DNA from: a virus
Virus record (IMG/VR): IMGVR_UViG_3300042452_000337
Location: 1-62,623 of that record
Length of the DNA: 62,623 nucleotides
Reading direction: 5' to 3' (one strand)
The notes under the pieces: model-generated
Told to the model about the DNA's origin: nothing
What the model saw: only the letters and a program-made list of their open reading frames with translations
Database searches by the model: none
Translations under genes and position numbers: made by a program
Shown: positions 40,131 to 49,928 of the stretch, in pieces
Numbering within the stretch: position 1 is the first letter of the stretch
Layout: every line of letters begins with the position of its first letter

Positions 40131-42004
40131 GGTGGTGGAAGGCAGGTGGGGGCGGTGTCAAAAAATCCAGTGTCCGGCTCGACAGCATCGCATTCGGCGC
40201 ACGGCATACACTCTCGGGGGTTCATTTTCACGCAGTACGTGCCTTCCGGGCAGTTCCCGAGATTGACGATAACCGCGCCGAACGGCGGCCCGGAGTTGAC
40301 TTGGCAATCATCTATGGGGTCGCCAACGCAATCGGCTTTGCTGACGTAATAATCTTCTGTAACGTCGCGAAGGCGGTCGCCATCACACACGTACAGTTTT
40401 TTCTTGAACTTCACCTTTACGCAGCAGGAGTAGTTGGGATTCCCCGTCGGGCAATCGCCGGGCTCTTGGTATCTGCCATACGACGTAGACGCATACAAGA
40501 TTCGTTTGTGGCATCCCAGCAGGTTCTTTCCGGGCTTGAGCGGCGTGCTGGGCTCGCTAAATAGTCCGGAGGGTTCACCGTAATACACTGCTTGCGTGTC
40601 GTTCTCGCACTCGCATGGCGGATAGAACAATGCACCGCCGCCCGGGCACGGCGCAGACCATACGTTGCCCTTAGGCTGGCAAAACGTATCAATTCCGTCC
40701 GCGATACCATCGCATTCGCATGGCTTGGCGCACACGCCTCCGCAGCACGCGCACTCCGGGCCGCAGTCGTTTCCGTCGACGCACATGCAGCGCGCTATCT
40801 CAAGGTCGTCGCACGCGTCGTCGCACTTGATGTCGAGTTGCACGCTGATGCCGAACACGGGGCACGGGTTCAGAACAACCACCTCGAATTGCGTTGCGCC
40901 CGCAGGCTTGCTCCACGTGAGCGTGCCGTGCGGCTCCCCGTCTAGGTCGCCTCCGTTCCTGTCGTCCGGGCAGTCGCAGCACTCAAAACCTCGCCAGCCT
41001 GAGTCGCGCTTTATTACTCGACTTCCGGGCTGCGGGCAGCCGTCGACCATGATCGGCCCCCAAATCTGCACGCGGATCGGTCGTCCCGCAGGGCTGCTGT
41101 AGTTCACGCAAATCTCGCGCTCGCAGCCGTCTATGGAGTAGACGCCCGGAGCGTTGCCACCCGCAAACGAGCACGGTAATGCGCACGGGTCTTCCGGACA
41201 CGAATCACGGCATTCCGCGAGTGTGTCGTACGGGCCATCGGGGTCGGGCTGGCAGGACAGGGTGCCGCAGCCGTCCTGCTTGCAGTCGTAGCGCCGACAG
41301 TTGGAAATGCACGATGTAGTAGCGCTTCCAGTATTTGTGCTGTACGGCCCGCTTTTGGTGAGGCTGCACTGAACTGTGCCAGTGCCTCCTCCGGGCGATG
41401 GAACGGTCGCGAAGCCGCACGGGCTCTGTGGCTGGCCGAAGGCGTCGTACGATGCGGGCTTGCAGGTAGTTGTGGGCGGCGGGTCTTTTGGATTACCGTT
41501 TTCGTCGTTGGGGCACTCGTCCCAGCAGCAGTAGTGAGATTCGACTCTTGGGAGACACTCGCCGCCCACGCAGTTTTCTTCTGGTCCGCAGGGATAGCAG
41601 AACCCCTCAACGCAGACCGTGCATGGGCCGCATGGCAGGCAGTATCCATCGACGCACTCTTCGCACGGCCCGCACGGGACGCACACACCATCCTCGCACT
41701 TGTGGCATGGTGGGCATGGCCCACCGTCAGCGCAGCACTCCTCGATACGCTCGCACTTGCGGTCAACGCACTCGTAGCACTGCGGGCAGGGAACGAACGG
41801 CCCGCACTCGCAGGGAGTTGTAGGCGGCACGCACGACTCGGTGCATGGCTCCTGCGAGTCGCCCGGATCGTTGCTGCACTCCTGCACGGGATTGCCGCAC
41901 TCGTCGGGTCTGGTGCGGCAGAAGCGATTGCAGCAGCACTGCACGCCAGCGGCAAGTGCGGCACCAACTCGCAGAAGGCTTCCGCGAAGCGTCCGGAGTG
42001 TCAT
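40127..42004 (-). CDS. Cys-rich repeat protein (625 aa), probable virion surface protein
   Basis: Extremely Cys-rich with tandem units such as CGPCEECVDGYCLP and CGPCTVCVEGFCYP at about residues 108-150, then more Cys-rich loops across the whole length. Such spacing suggests disulfide- or metal-stabilised extracellular modules. The N-terminus (LLRVGAALAAGVQ) could be a short signal or anchor. Unusual for a phage. Sits between the nozzle-like gene set and the other virion genes, so it is likely part of the virion or exported. Host-cell contact is a guess. Confidence 0.7.
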   Translation of the reverse strand: MTLRTLRGSLLRVGAALAAGVQCCCNRFCRTRPDECGNPVQECSNDPGDSQEPCTESCVPPTTPCECGPFVPCPQCYECVDRKCERIEECCADGGPCPPCHKCEDGVCVPCGPCEECVDGYCLPCGPCTVCVEGFCYPCGPEENCVGGECLPRVESHYCCWDECPNDENGNPKDPPPTTTCKPASYDAFGQPQSPCGFATVPSPGGGTGTVQCSLTKSGPYSTNTGSATTSCISNCRRYDCKQDGCGTLSCQPDPDGPYDTLAECRDSCPEDPCALPCSFAGGNAPGVYSIDGCEREICVNYSSPAGRPIRVQIWGPIMVDGCPQPGSRVIKRDSGWRGFECCDCPDDRNGGDLDGEPHGTLTWSKPAGATQFEVVVLNPCPVFGISVQLDIKCDDACDDLEIARCMCVDGNDCGPECACCGGVCAKPCECDGIADGIDTFCQPKGNVWSAPCPGGGALFYPPCECENDTQAVYYGEPSGLFSEPSTPLKPGKNLLGCHKRILYASTSYGRYQEPGDCPTGNPNYSCCVKVKFKKKLYVCDGDRLRDVTEDYYVSKADCVGDPIDDCQVNSGPPFGAVIVNLGNCPEGTYCVKMNPRECMPCAECDAVEPDTGFFDTAPTCLPPP

Positions 42005-42006
42005 GG

Positions 42007-42696
42007 CTATCCGCAGGAGGTGGTGGAGATGGTGTCAGGCGCTATGTCTTCGGCCGCCAGCACCCGAATCCGCTTCTTCGGGAACGTGAGGGTTGTGCCG
42101 TCGAATGTGGCACCAGTGACCACATCAATTTCTTGACCGAATGCCGAAAGGAAATCGCTCAACTGCAACCGCCACACCAATTCTGTACCCGTCTCCTCGA
42201 TGAAGAAACGCAGGCCGGAGTCGTCTGCTTCGCAGCGGACGTTCTTCCCTAGAACAGTGTTGCTCTGCGGGTCCAAAAGCGCGACCCTACCGCTACCGTT
42301 CACCTTCAAGTCCACCTGCACCGACTCGCCCCTGCCCTTCGCCTCCGTGTACTGCCCACCCTGCACGCGGTAGGTGGCAGTGGTCTGCTGCGGCGACGGC
42401 TCCCGGCGCACCGTACTGGCCTGCTGGGCAACCCGCCTCTCTTCGCTCGTCTCCAGCAGCGTCGGCCGGTAGTCGGGGTCGCCCTGACGGAAGTCGAGTC
42501 CGGGCAGTTGGTACGTCCTGCGTTCAGGCGTCACGTACCGCATGGCCTCCGGAGTCAGGTCAACCGTCTCCGGGTTTGTGCGGACGAGAGTCTGGACGCC
42601 GTTGCCGAGAATGGCGGCGATCTTCTGGGCCGCATCGGGGGCCAGCCCCGCCGCTTTGAGGGCGTTCGCGATCTGACCGGCCTGTGCGGAGAACAT
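42007..42696 (-). CDS. Tail/neck-associated protein (229 aa)
   Basis: Unrecognised. N-terminal helix (MFSAQAGQIANALKAAGL), then beta-rich C-terminus (LTFPKKRIRVLAAEDIA). Lies two bases from the Cys-rich gene and overlaps the nozzle-like gene by one base. Its place suggests a tail component. Confidence 0.65.
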   Translation of the reverse strand: MFSAQAGQIANALKAAGLAPDAAQKIAAILGNGVQTLVRTNPETVDLTPEAMRYVTPERRTYQLPGLDFRQGDPDYRPTLLETSEERRVAQQASTVRREPSPQQTTATYRVQGGQYTEAKGRGESVQVDLKVNGSGRVALLDPQSNTVLGKNVRCEADDSGLRFFIEETGTELVWRLQLSDFLSAFGQEIDVVTGATFDGTTLTFPKKRIRVLAAEDIAPDTISTTSCG

Positions 42697-45659
42697 TAGC
42701 CACCCGCCTTGCCTGCGGTGCCTGCGATCTCAAGCCCGTAGAACGTGACCGTATCGGCGTTCTTGCGGGCACCGGCCAACTCGACGGCGATATGCCGGTC
42801 GGCCGACTTCACATCTGCAAGCGTGCGGCCCGTGAACATGGCGGTGGCAACGCCGCTATCCGCCCCAGTGGACTGCGTGGGTGCGGCCATGTCGTAGCGG
42901 GCACCGGCGTCTACCGTGCTGTGCGTGAACCCCACGCCTCTGTTGCGGGGAGCGACGTTGTATCGTGGCGAGTGAGAGTTGTTGTAATACGTCCGCAGAG
43001 CCACCTCGCAGGTGTTTGGCTGCGGATCGTAGGCGAGCGTAATGCCACGCTGCATCTCGCTTGCGGCCTTCGGGTCGAGGGCCTCAGAGATGAGTTCCGC
43101 ATTGCCGCCCTTGAAGCGGTAGGTCGGGTATAGCGGCATATCGGAGGTCTTGTCGGTCGTGGTGTACACGGCGACCGCATTCGTCTTGTTGGTGGCCTTC
43201 GGGTCGTCGGGAGCGCTGATCGTCAGCCCGCCGCCCGAGTACCCGTATCCCGGAGAGTTGATCCAGATGGCCGTGACGGAACCCTGAGCGTTGATGCTGG
43301 CTTGGAACTCCGCTCCGCTCCCGCCGGTGGCGGTGACGGCAGGTGGGGTGCGGTAGCCAGTCCCGCCGTTCACGAGGGCCACCGACACGACAGAGCCTCG
43401 ACCTAGATCGGCCATGCCTTCGTTGAGCAGGAGCGGCCCGCTCTGGCCTGCATACGCGCACCGGAAGTCGCCGTTGGAAAGGCGGACCTGCGCACCGCCA
43501 GTGATGCGCTGAGGGTACTTCTCGTACCACCACGCCTTCGAGTCGAGCGAGTAGCACAGCACGCGAGTGGGGTATCCGGAGGGGTTGTCCTCCTTGAACG
43601 GCACGAACGCCCTCAACGTCTTGGTCTTGGCATCCACCAGCAGGAACGCCCACTTCATCGACCCGTAGTCAACGTGATCCCGGAACAGGTTCTCGATGGA
43701 GTCTGAGAGGTTCTCGATCTGCCCGGTCGGAGCGATTCCGTAGATTCCGTACTGGTCGAGAACGTAGCACGTCCCGTCGTAGATGTCCCAGCAACGCTGG
43801 TTCACGCACCCGCGATACGCTATGGGTGTCACCTGCGCATCAAGCAGCGGAGTCTTGGCGAACGTGAGCGAGTACGAGTGCCGCTCCTGCATCAGCAGCA
43901 GGGCGGAGCCGAACGGAATCATGGCTCGCAGCCGGTCGGCGTCTCTGGCGTTCTGCTGGAGGATGATCTCGTTGGCGTCAGGGACGCTCTCCGGCTCGTC
44001 CACCTCCGAGTAGTAGATGTGGTTCGGTTCGTCGCCGCTTGTGTCCACGCCATACCAGAAACGGTCTTGGAACCGCACGACCACCGACTTGTCGCTGGGT
44101 GGAACTCCAAACCGGTTTGCGTTGAGTTCGCCGTTCGGCAGGACGATGGGCATGGCGGCGTAGCCATCGCGATCTGGGTCGCGCAGTTCGTCGTCTGTCA
44201 GGTCGTCGGTGAAGGTGGTTCCTGTCAGAGTCGTCACGCGGTACAGGGTCGTAGCCTGATTGCCGGTCGAGCGCCACAACTCGATCTTTTTGGCACGCCC
44301 GGTTGCAGCAGGAACCGTCCACGACACAGACGCCTTGCCCTCGCCTGCGTCAATCTCCTTGAGCGGAGAGAGATTGCTGGGGATCGGCCCGCCTTTGTCC
44401 TCTGCTGTGTCGTCCGCGTAGCGGTAGTAGCACTGGTACGTTCCGCGCAGGTGCGGCCGGGATACGGCGAATGCCTCTGCCCCGCCAGACACCACCTCCA
44501 CCTTCGGGGCCGTCTTGTATCCGCCACCGCCGTTCTCCAGTGTCACCTCTGTGATTTTGCCGTTCTTCACCTTGCATGTGGCGTAGGCACCAAAGCCGGA
44601 GTCGCTGGTGATCTTGATTTGCGGGGCGACGAGATAGCCGCTGCCGCCGTTCTTGAGAAGGAGTTCTTTGACTTTGTAGCGCGGAGCCCCAGCATTGTTA
44701 TCGTTCCCGCGCGTCAGCCCCTCAATGATGACCTTGTTCGCGGAGTCTCCAAGAATGGGGTTGATGGTGACGCGGATGGTGGACTTGTCGGAGTAACCTG
44801 CACCGTATCGCCTTCGCTCCGCAAGCCGCAGAGACGGTGCGCCGTCGTAGAAGAACGTGCTCGCGCCACCTGCGTTGGTGCAACTACTGTTGAAACTCCC
44901 GCCGTTCCACTGAATTCTCAACACCGCGCCACTTCCTGTCGTAACGCCAGACACCGTGTAGGTAAGGATGTTGGTGTAGCCGATGTACGGTGGGGTGAAG
45001 CACACGATGCGGGTCGCGGCGGCGTTGCGGATGTAGTACCACCACGTGTAGGTAAACGTGCCGTTGCGCGTGATCGGCAGGTCAACATAAAAAGGAGTGG
45101 CGTTAGCGCCTCCTATGCCAGCGAACAGTGCGTCTTGCCCTCCGTTCTCGATAATCTCCCAATCGGTGATGCCGGTCTTGGGATCGTTGGTCGGGTCTTC
45201 TGGAGCGCTGCTGCCATCGCCGTCCAGCACCGCCTCGATCACCGCACCCTTGCCGTGCGAGTCGCTCAACTCCACCGACGGCTGCTCGCTGTACCCCTTG
45301 CCACCATCGAGGACGAGAATCTCTCCGACGGCGGATTGGTTGAGGTACGACGCCGCTTTGGCCGGGCGGGTGCTGCTGCCGCCGGACGAGAACGTCACCT
45401 CCGGCGGGCCGTAGTAGCACGCTCCAGGCTTCGTCATGTCTACGCGGGCGACGTAGTGCAAAGCGGGGCCGTTTGCCGTAATGGCTGGCGCTGCGGTCGG
45501 GGCGTCCATCCCGGCGTCCACTGCTGCCGCAGACCCGTCCCATCGGGCGGGGCGGATGTTGTTGCCCTGCGCAATGATGAGTTCCTCGTGCCGCCCCTGC
45601 GCCATGCTGACGGGGGAGTCTTTCGAGAACCGGGATGTGATGGTTGATGGGGCCGTCAT
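42696..45659 (-). CDS. Tail nozzle-like protein (987 aa) with GG-x-GY repeats
   Basis: The central part (about 430-780) has beta-propeller features of podoviral tail nozzle or gp10/gp12-type proteins (DRFWYGVD, HIYYSEVDEP, RAMIPFGSALLLMQ, YGIYGIAPTGQIENLSDS). Inserted around it are beta-strand repeats of the type GG-x-GY...P-x-V (LDGGKGYSEQPSV, LKNGGSGYLVAP, LENGGGGYKTAPKV, VNGGTGYRTPPAV). Four or more copies are visible. The protein likely closes the tail and may carry receptor-binding modules. The start ATG lies two bases after the FnIII gene. Confidence 0.7.
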   Translation of the reverse strand: MTAPSTITSRFSKDSPVSMAQGRHEELIIAQGNNIRPARWDGSAAAVDAGMDAPTAAPAITANGPALHYVARVDMTKPGACYYGPPEVTFSSGGSSTRPAKAASYLNQSAVGEILVLDGGKGYSEQPSVELSDSHGKGAVIEAVLDGDGSSAPEDPTNDPKTGITDWEIIENGGQDALFAGIGGANATPFYVDLPITRNGTFTYTWWYYIRNAAATRIVCFTPPYIGYTNILTYTVSGVTTGSGAVLRIQWNGGSFNSSCTNAGGASTFFYDGAPSLRLAERRRYGAGYSDKSTIRVTINPILGDSANKVIIEGLTRGNDNNAGAPRYKVKELLLKNGGSGYLVAPQIKITSDSGFGAYATCKVKNGKITEVTLENGGGGYKTAPKVEVVSGGAEAFAVSRPHLRGTYQCYYRYADDTAEDKGGPIPSNLSPLKEIDAGEGKASVSWTVPAATGRAKKIELWRSTGNQATTLYRVTTLTGTTFTDDLTDDELRDPDRDGYAAMPIVLPNGELNANRFGVPPSDKSVVVRFQDRFWYGVDTSGDEPNHIYYSEVDEPESVPDANEIILQQNARDADRLRAMIPFGSALLLMQERHSYSLTFAKTPLLDAQVTPIAYRGCVNQRCWDIYDGTCYVLDQYGIYGIAPTGQIENLSDSIENLFRDHVDYGSMKWAFLLVDAKTKTLRAFVPFKEDNPSGYPTRVLCYSLDSKAWWYEKYPQRITGGAQVRLSNGDFRCAYAGQSGPLLLNEGMADLGRGSVVSVALVNGGTGYRTPPAVTATGGSGAEFQASINAQGSVTAIWINSPGYGYSGGGLTISAPDDPKATNKTNAVAVYTTTDKTSDMPLYPTYRFKGGNAELISEALDPKAASEMQRGITLAYDPQPNTCEVALRTYYNNSHSPRYNVAPRNRGVGFTHSTVDAGARYDMAAPTQSTGADSGVATAMFTGRTLADVKSADRHIAVELAGARKNADTVTFYGLEIAGTAGKAGG

Positions 45660-45661
45660 GG

Positions 45662-46318
45662 CTACGTCAGGTCTGTCGGATAGTCGTAGGTGGCAATGAA
45701 GTATTCTTTGAATGGCACGGCGCGACTGAATCCTTCTGACGTTCCGGAAGGCACGCCGTCCACAATCCTAGTGGCGGTGACGCGGCAACGAACCTCCCAG
45801 TAGTTGCTTGGGAATACGACGTTTGCATGCACGGGGGAGCCGCCGTACCCCTGCCAATAGTAAATGTTCCAGAGGACATTGGGCGTGGGGCCAGCGCGAT
45901 GGAATCCCGGATTCTGTAATATGCTCCCTGTGGCAAGCGTAATGGTTTCCCATGACGAAGACGCCGGAGTGGTGAACCGGCACGCTGGGCCTATGCAAAG
46001 CGCTGGGCTGATCGTGCGTAAAAATCTCCCCTGCCAGGTGTAAACCACATTCGCGAGCGTCGCGCCATCGGCTGAGGCGGCAGCGGTCACGGAAGACGCT
46101 ATGCCGCCTGTAGTCCCCGTAGCCGGAGTCAAACTTAGACTGACTTGAAGTGCTGGAGCGGGCGGCGTGGTGGTGCCGCCGGTCGGCGTGCCCGGCGTAG
46201 ACCACTGGCTGAACGGCCCGAAGCCGACGGCATTCTTGGCCCGCACCCGGAATCGGTATTGCGTGCCGGGAGTGAGTCCAGTGACGGTGGTGGTTGTTTC
46301 TGTGACTGTGGTGCCCAT
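45662..46318 (-). CDS. Partial FnIII virion protein (218 aa)
   Basis: Begins mid-domain: VTGLTPGTQYRFRVRAKN is the second half of an FnIII domain, with no N-terminal half. The remainder is a beta-rich, Ser/Thr-rich sheet domain. SD AAAGGAG supports this start, so the half-domain is real as written. The preceding gene ends in a complete FnIII, so the two could have been split by a stop or pair on assembly. Confidence 0.65.
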   Translation of the reverse strand: MGTTVTETTTTVTGLTPGTQYRFRVRAKNAVGFGPFSQWSTPGTPTGGTTTPPAPALQVSLSLTPATGTTGGIASSVTAAASADGATLANVVYTWQGRFLRTISPALCIGPACRFTTPASSSWETITLATGSILQNPGFHRAGPTPNVLWNIYYWQGYGGSPVHANVVFPSNYWEVRCRVTATRIVDGVPSGTSEGFSRAVPFKEYFIATYDYPTDLT

Positions 46319-46347
46319 GAAGAATCTCCTTTGTGCTGCTGCGGTAC

Positions 46348-47529
46348 TTAGGTCACCGTAAAGGGCGCGGACTTCGGGCCTTCGCCAACGGCGTTGACTG
46401 CGGCCACCCGCACAGTCTCACCGCCGGACGGCTCGGGGTCTGGTTCAAAAAACGCGCTCGTCGCGGTGCCGGACGCCTGCACAGATGCGACGGTCGCGCC
46501 GTTGTAGTAGACGCGGTAGGCCGTAATCGCAGAGCCGCCGTTGCTGGCGGGCGCGCTCCATGTCGTCGTGATCCGGCCGAAGCCGCCGTCGTAGACCGAC
46601 GACGTAATCGTGGGTGCGCCCGGAACAGTTGCGAAAACCTCTTGTTCCAAATCCAGCGTCCATCCAGACGGAAGCGACTGCCCGATGGGCCACAGTCGCA
46701 AGGTAGCGGACGTATTACCCCAAGCGGTGACAATCGGTGGATCAAGTGCGTCCGGGAGCGGGGTGGGCGTGTTCCCGCCCACCGTAGACACCTCCATGTC
46801 ATAGGACAGCACCGGAGAGCCGCCGTCGTAGAGCGGAGCCTGCCATGCCACCGTAGCGCCCGATGCAATGAAGGAAGCGTTGACGTTTCGCGGAGCGGAC
46901 GGGACAGCGCCTTCGGGCGGGGTTGGGTTGGGGTTGGTGTCGGCTCCGCACAGGCCAGTAACGACTTCCAAGCAATCGGCAACAGACGACGCCGTTCCTC
47001 CGTCGAACGCCTGCTCAAGCGGCTGCTCGGCGCATCCAGAGGCGTCGAGTCGCGGTGTAGCGACGAACGTGTAGGCTGTTCCGCCAAGCAGTGATTCCTT
47101 GCAGTCGGAGGCATCGCCGCCACTCCACCCTCCACCCGGATTCGGGTCAAGTTCCGGATCGGGGGGATCGAAGGAGTCTGCTGGCCCCTCGACAAAACGC
47201 TGTGTGTAGCCGGTGGTCACAAGAGGAGAGCCGCCCAAGTCAGGCTCGTACGGCACCTTCGACTGCCAGCCGTACGCTGGGCTGGGCTGGAACACAATCC
47301 GACCGTCAGGCAGCATCGAAATGAGCGCCGACCTGCCGTCTTTCTCGTAAGGAAAACAGTCCAGAATATCTGGCGATCCGCCAACAACGGCGACCTTTCG
47401 CATCCCTCCGCGAACGTAAACCTGACCGGGAACATTGCAGGCGAGGTTCGTCTGCTCTACGGCGGCTGTCGGCGGGATTGCAAATGGGCTGGCGGCTGTC
47501 ACCAGACCGGGCCACTGGGATGTGGGCAT
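46348..47529 (-). CDS. FnIII-containing virion protein (393 aa)
   Basis: N-terminal part not recognised; about residues 205-393 hold two FnIII-like domains (PSAPRNVNASFIASG and TITSSVYDGGFG... with SAITAYRVYYNG). A Pro/Gly linker with DPPDPELDPNPGGG lies near residue 130. FnIII domains in phages are extensions on fibres or tail proteins. Separated from its neighbour by 29 bases. Confidence 0.7.
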   Translation of the reverse strand: MPTSQWPGLVTAASPFAIPPTAAVEQTNLACNVPGQVYVRGGMRKVAVVGGSPDILDCFPYEKDGRSALISMLPDGRIVFQPSPAYGWQSKVPYEPDLGGSPLVTTGYTQRFVEGPADSFDPPDPELDPNPGGGWSGGDASDCKESLLGGTAYTFVATPRLDASGCAEQPLEQAFDGGTASSVADCLEVVTGLCGADTNPNPTPPEGAVPSAPRNVNASFIASGATVAWQAPLYDGGSPVLSYDMEVSTVGGNTPTPLPDALDPPIVTAWGNTSATLRLWPIGQSLPSGWTLDLEQEVFATVPGAPTITSSVYDGGFGRITTTWSAPASNGGSAITAYRVYYNGATVASVQASGTATSAFFEPDPEPSGGETVRVAAVNAVGEGPKSAPFTVT

Positions 47530-47532
47530 GGC

Positions 47533-48423
47533 TCACGCTCCCAGAGGGGTGTCCGGGCCGGGTGGCGAGTAATACCCAAGTGCGCGGGCGGCGCTGATTG
47601 AGCCGCCGCCGGTACGCTGTCCACTGACGGGCACCACAGAGTCCGCCTCGAACGCCAGCCGCAGGTCGCGGTTATAGATCGTGAGGGCACCTTCGACGTT
47701 CTTGCCGTACAGTCTGGCAAGCCACACCTCCGCACCGGAGAGGACCGCAGTGAACATCGAGTCGCTGGCGTCAACGTAGTCGGACACCACCGTCTTCGCC
47801 CCAGTGGGCGGGGTGCCGACCATGCTTCCAGTCAGGCCGATAATCTCTTGGGCGGTGAACGGATACAGACCGGACAGACCCTCCGGGAAGGCGTTGGCCG
47901 TGCCGTACCTACGCACCGCACCGGCCAGCGTGAATCCGGCCTGACGGGCCTCCGGTTCCACGCCGAAGTACCGCAGGGGCGAGGGGCGTCTACGGAAGAT
48001 GTAGTTGAAGGTGACATCCGGCGGTGCCCCAGCCATGCGAATCTGCCACCGATCCGGCAGGGACGGGTCTTTCATCACCGTCCAGTAGATCGGGGCGTTG
48101 AGGGCGGGCAGCATGATGTTGATACGCTGCCACTCTGTCGGCGTGACGTAGGTCGTGACGGTAGGGTTGGTGACGGGCGGGATCAGCGAGTCGATGTTCT
48201 TGACGTTCTCCGGCAGCGTGAACGAGGTCACTCCGTTGCCGCTGCCGCCGCCGCCGCTGGTCAGCGTCCCGGTGGCGACATGGAAGTTCCAGTCGCGGGC
48301 GTTCATCACATCGCGATAGCCGTGATGTGCCGCAGACCGGAGCAGCCGGTTCTCTGTGTCCTGCGCACCTCCTCCAACGGAGTTGAGCAGGTATTCCATG
48401 ATGTCTTGGGCGGCGTAGTACAT
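47533..48423 (-). CDS. Tail adaptor (head-tail connector)-like protein (296 aa)
   Basis: The opening MYYAAQDIMEYLLNSVGGG and HHGYRDVMNARDWNFHV resembles podoviral tail adaptor (gp4/gp11-type) proteins, which bind the portal. The C-terminal part (GAEVWLARLYGKNVEGAL) fits the helical end. Adjacent to the nozzle and fibre genes, as expected. Moderate confidence because motifs are weak. Confidence 0.65.
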   Translation of the reverse strand: MYYAAQDIMEYLLNSVGGGAQDTENRLLRSAAHHGYRDVMNARDWNFHVATGTLTSGGGGSGNGVTSFTLPENVKNIDSLIPPVTNPTVTTYVTPTEWQRINIMLPALNAPIYWTVMKDPSLPDRWQIRMAGAPPDVTFNYIFRRRPSPLRYFGVEPEARQAGFTLAGAVRRYGTANAFPEGLSGLYPFTAQEIIGLTGSMVGTPPTGAKTVVSDYVDASDSMFTAVLSGAEVWLARLYGKNVEGALTIYNRDLRLAFEADSVVPVSGQRTGGGSISAARALGYYSPPGPDTPLGA

Positions 48424-48425
48424 GC

Positions 48426-49928
48426 TCAGGACACCGTAGTAAATGTGACGTAGGAGAAGGGGCCGTACACGCCGTTGAGGTACGCTGCGCGAACCCGAGC
48501 CACATACGGAGTGGCGGGGCTCAGGAAGTCAATCGTGTTGCCACTCTGGCTGTATGGCCTGCCGGACAAAAGCGGCATGACGTCCGTCCAATTTTCACTT
48601 ACAGTCGCCTGCGTCGAGGACGCAAGTGATTGCACTTGGATTTGGAACGCTGGCTGCTGCGGGTTGGCGCTCATGCCAGCGATGGTGGCGCTGGGGGCGC
48701 TCCACGCCAGAGTGACGGCCCGAGCGGCGCTGCTGTATGCGTAGGTGCTTCCGCCGGGATAGGAAAACATCGCACCCGCCGCGAGAGGAGTGGCCGTCAG
48801 GCTGGTGATTTGGAACACGTGATCGACGATTGGCGGCACGCGCACCGTCACCTTTGGGCTCTCTCCGGCACTATTCACCGCCGACACCGAGATGTACCGC
48901 TCTGCCGAGATGGCGCTCCACGTGACAGTAGCAGTTCGATACTTGCCGACGGCCGTGCGCTCGTATTGCCCAGCGTCGGAGGCGGCGATAGTCAGAACTG
49001 AAGTCGTGGACGCAGCGCCGTCGTACACTCGATAGGAGGTGACGGCCGATCCGCCCGAGTACGTCGGGCCCGTGAAACGCACAACTGCGCCGCCAGTGTT
49101 CTGGACGGTGACGGAGGTGCGGAATGGCTCGTACAGCCGCCCCAGTTCAGGAGTCCCCTCCAGTTTCGGAGTGCCGGGAACTGTCGTGGGGGCAGTGATC
49201 GAGCCCGTTGCTGTGCTGTACCCGGAGATGGGGGCGTACACGCTGTCTGCGGTGCTTGGAACGTATCCGGCATAGACGCGAAACCGATAGGCGGTGCCGG
49301 GCACCAGAGGCAGACTCCCGCCGATGGTGATGTTGTAGTACGTCTGGGACGTTCCTGTGGCACTGAGAAACGACCACGTGGTTCCGCTGTCGGCGCTGTA
49401 TTGCACCCAGTAGTAGATCGGGCCCGATCCGGTCGAGGCCGACCACGACAGGGTGATTCCGCCAGCGTTCGTGGTTCCTGTAAGCCCAGTGGGAGTCGTT
49501 GGCGCGGAGTGAACAGTCGCGCCTGCGGATGCGTTGCTGTATTGCCCAACCCCAGAGGCCGTAGTGGCGGCAACCCTGAACGTATATCGCGCACCCGCAG
49601 TGGGAGCCGCTAACGTGGCCGTGCCAGTGATGACGCCAGCCGCAGTAGTGCTTGTGGCCGTGAGTCCCGAATCAAGCCACTGCGCGCCGCCGTTCGTGCT
49701 GAACTGCACCTGAAAGCCTGTGGGGCCCGTTGCGGACTGCCACTGCACGACGATGGTGCCGGTGTTTGTCGCCGTTGCAGTGACGGCGATTGGCGTCGGT
49801 ATGCCGGGCGTTGGAGCCACCGGCCCGTCGGTCGCGCTGTAGGCAAGAGCAGACCCCAAGTACATGCGTGACACGGCGGATGTGCCAAGCCGCAAGGTTG
49901 GTGTCGCCGTGCCAGCACGAACGGGCAT
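48426..49928 (-). CDS. FnIII multi-domain protein (500 aa)
   Basis: Several FnIII-like units in tandem: IVVQWQSATGPTGF with RYTFRVAATTASGVG, then ITLSWSAST with YRFRVYAGYVPS, and later TVTWSAISAERYISVSAVN and TPYVARVRAAYLNGVYG. Such arrays form the shafts of fibres or decorate capsid or tail and can bind sugar. One-base overlap with the next gene. Confidence 0.75.
   Translation of the reverse strand: MPVRAGTATPTLRLGTSAVSRMYLGSALAYSATDGPVAPTPGIPTPIAVTATATNTGTIVVQWQSATGPTGFQVQFSTNGGAQWLDSGLTATSTTAAGVITGTATLAAPTAGARYTFRVAATTASGVGQYSNASAGATVHSAPTTPTGLTGTTNAGGITLSWSASTGSGPIYYWVQYSADSGTTWSFLSATGTSQTYYNITIGGSLPLVPGTAYRFRVYAGYVPSTADSVYAPISGYSTATGSITAPTTVPGTPKLEGTPELGRLYEPFRTSVTVQNTGGAVVRFTGPTYSGGSAVTSYRVYDGAASTTSVLTIAASDAGQYERTAVGKYRTATVTWSAISAERYISVSAVNSAGESPKVTVRVPPIVDHVFQITSLTATPLAAGAMFSYPGGSTYAYSSAARAVTLAWSAPSATIAGMSANPQQPAFQIQVQSLASSTQATVSENWTDVMPLLSGRPYSQSGNTIDFLSPATPYVARVRAAYLNGVYGPFSYVTFTTVS

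Noticed and set aside
43878-45647. Long plus-strand frame (589 codons) opposite the nozzle-like gene
   Set aside because: It is antisense to a protein with recognisable repeats, has no SD and shows the Arg/Val/Ala-rich look of an antisense frame in GC-rich DNA.
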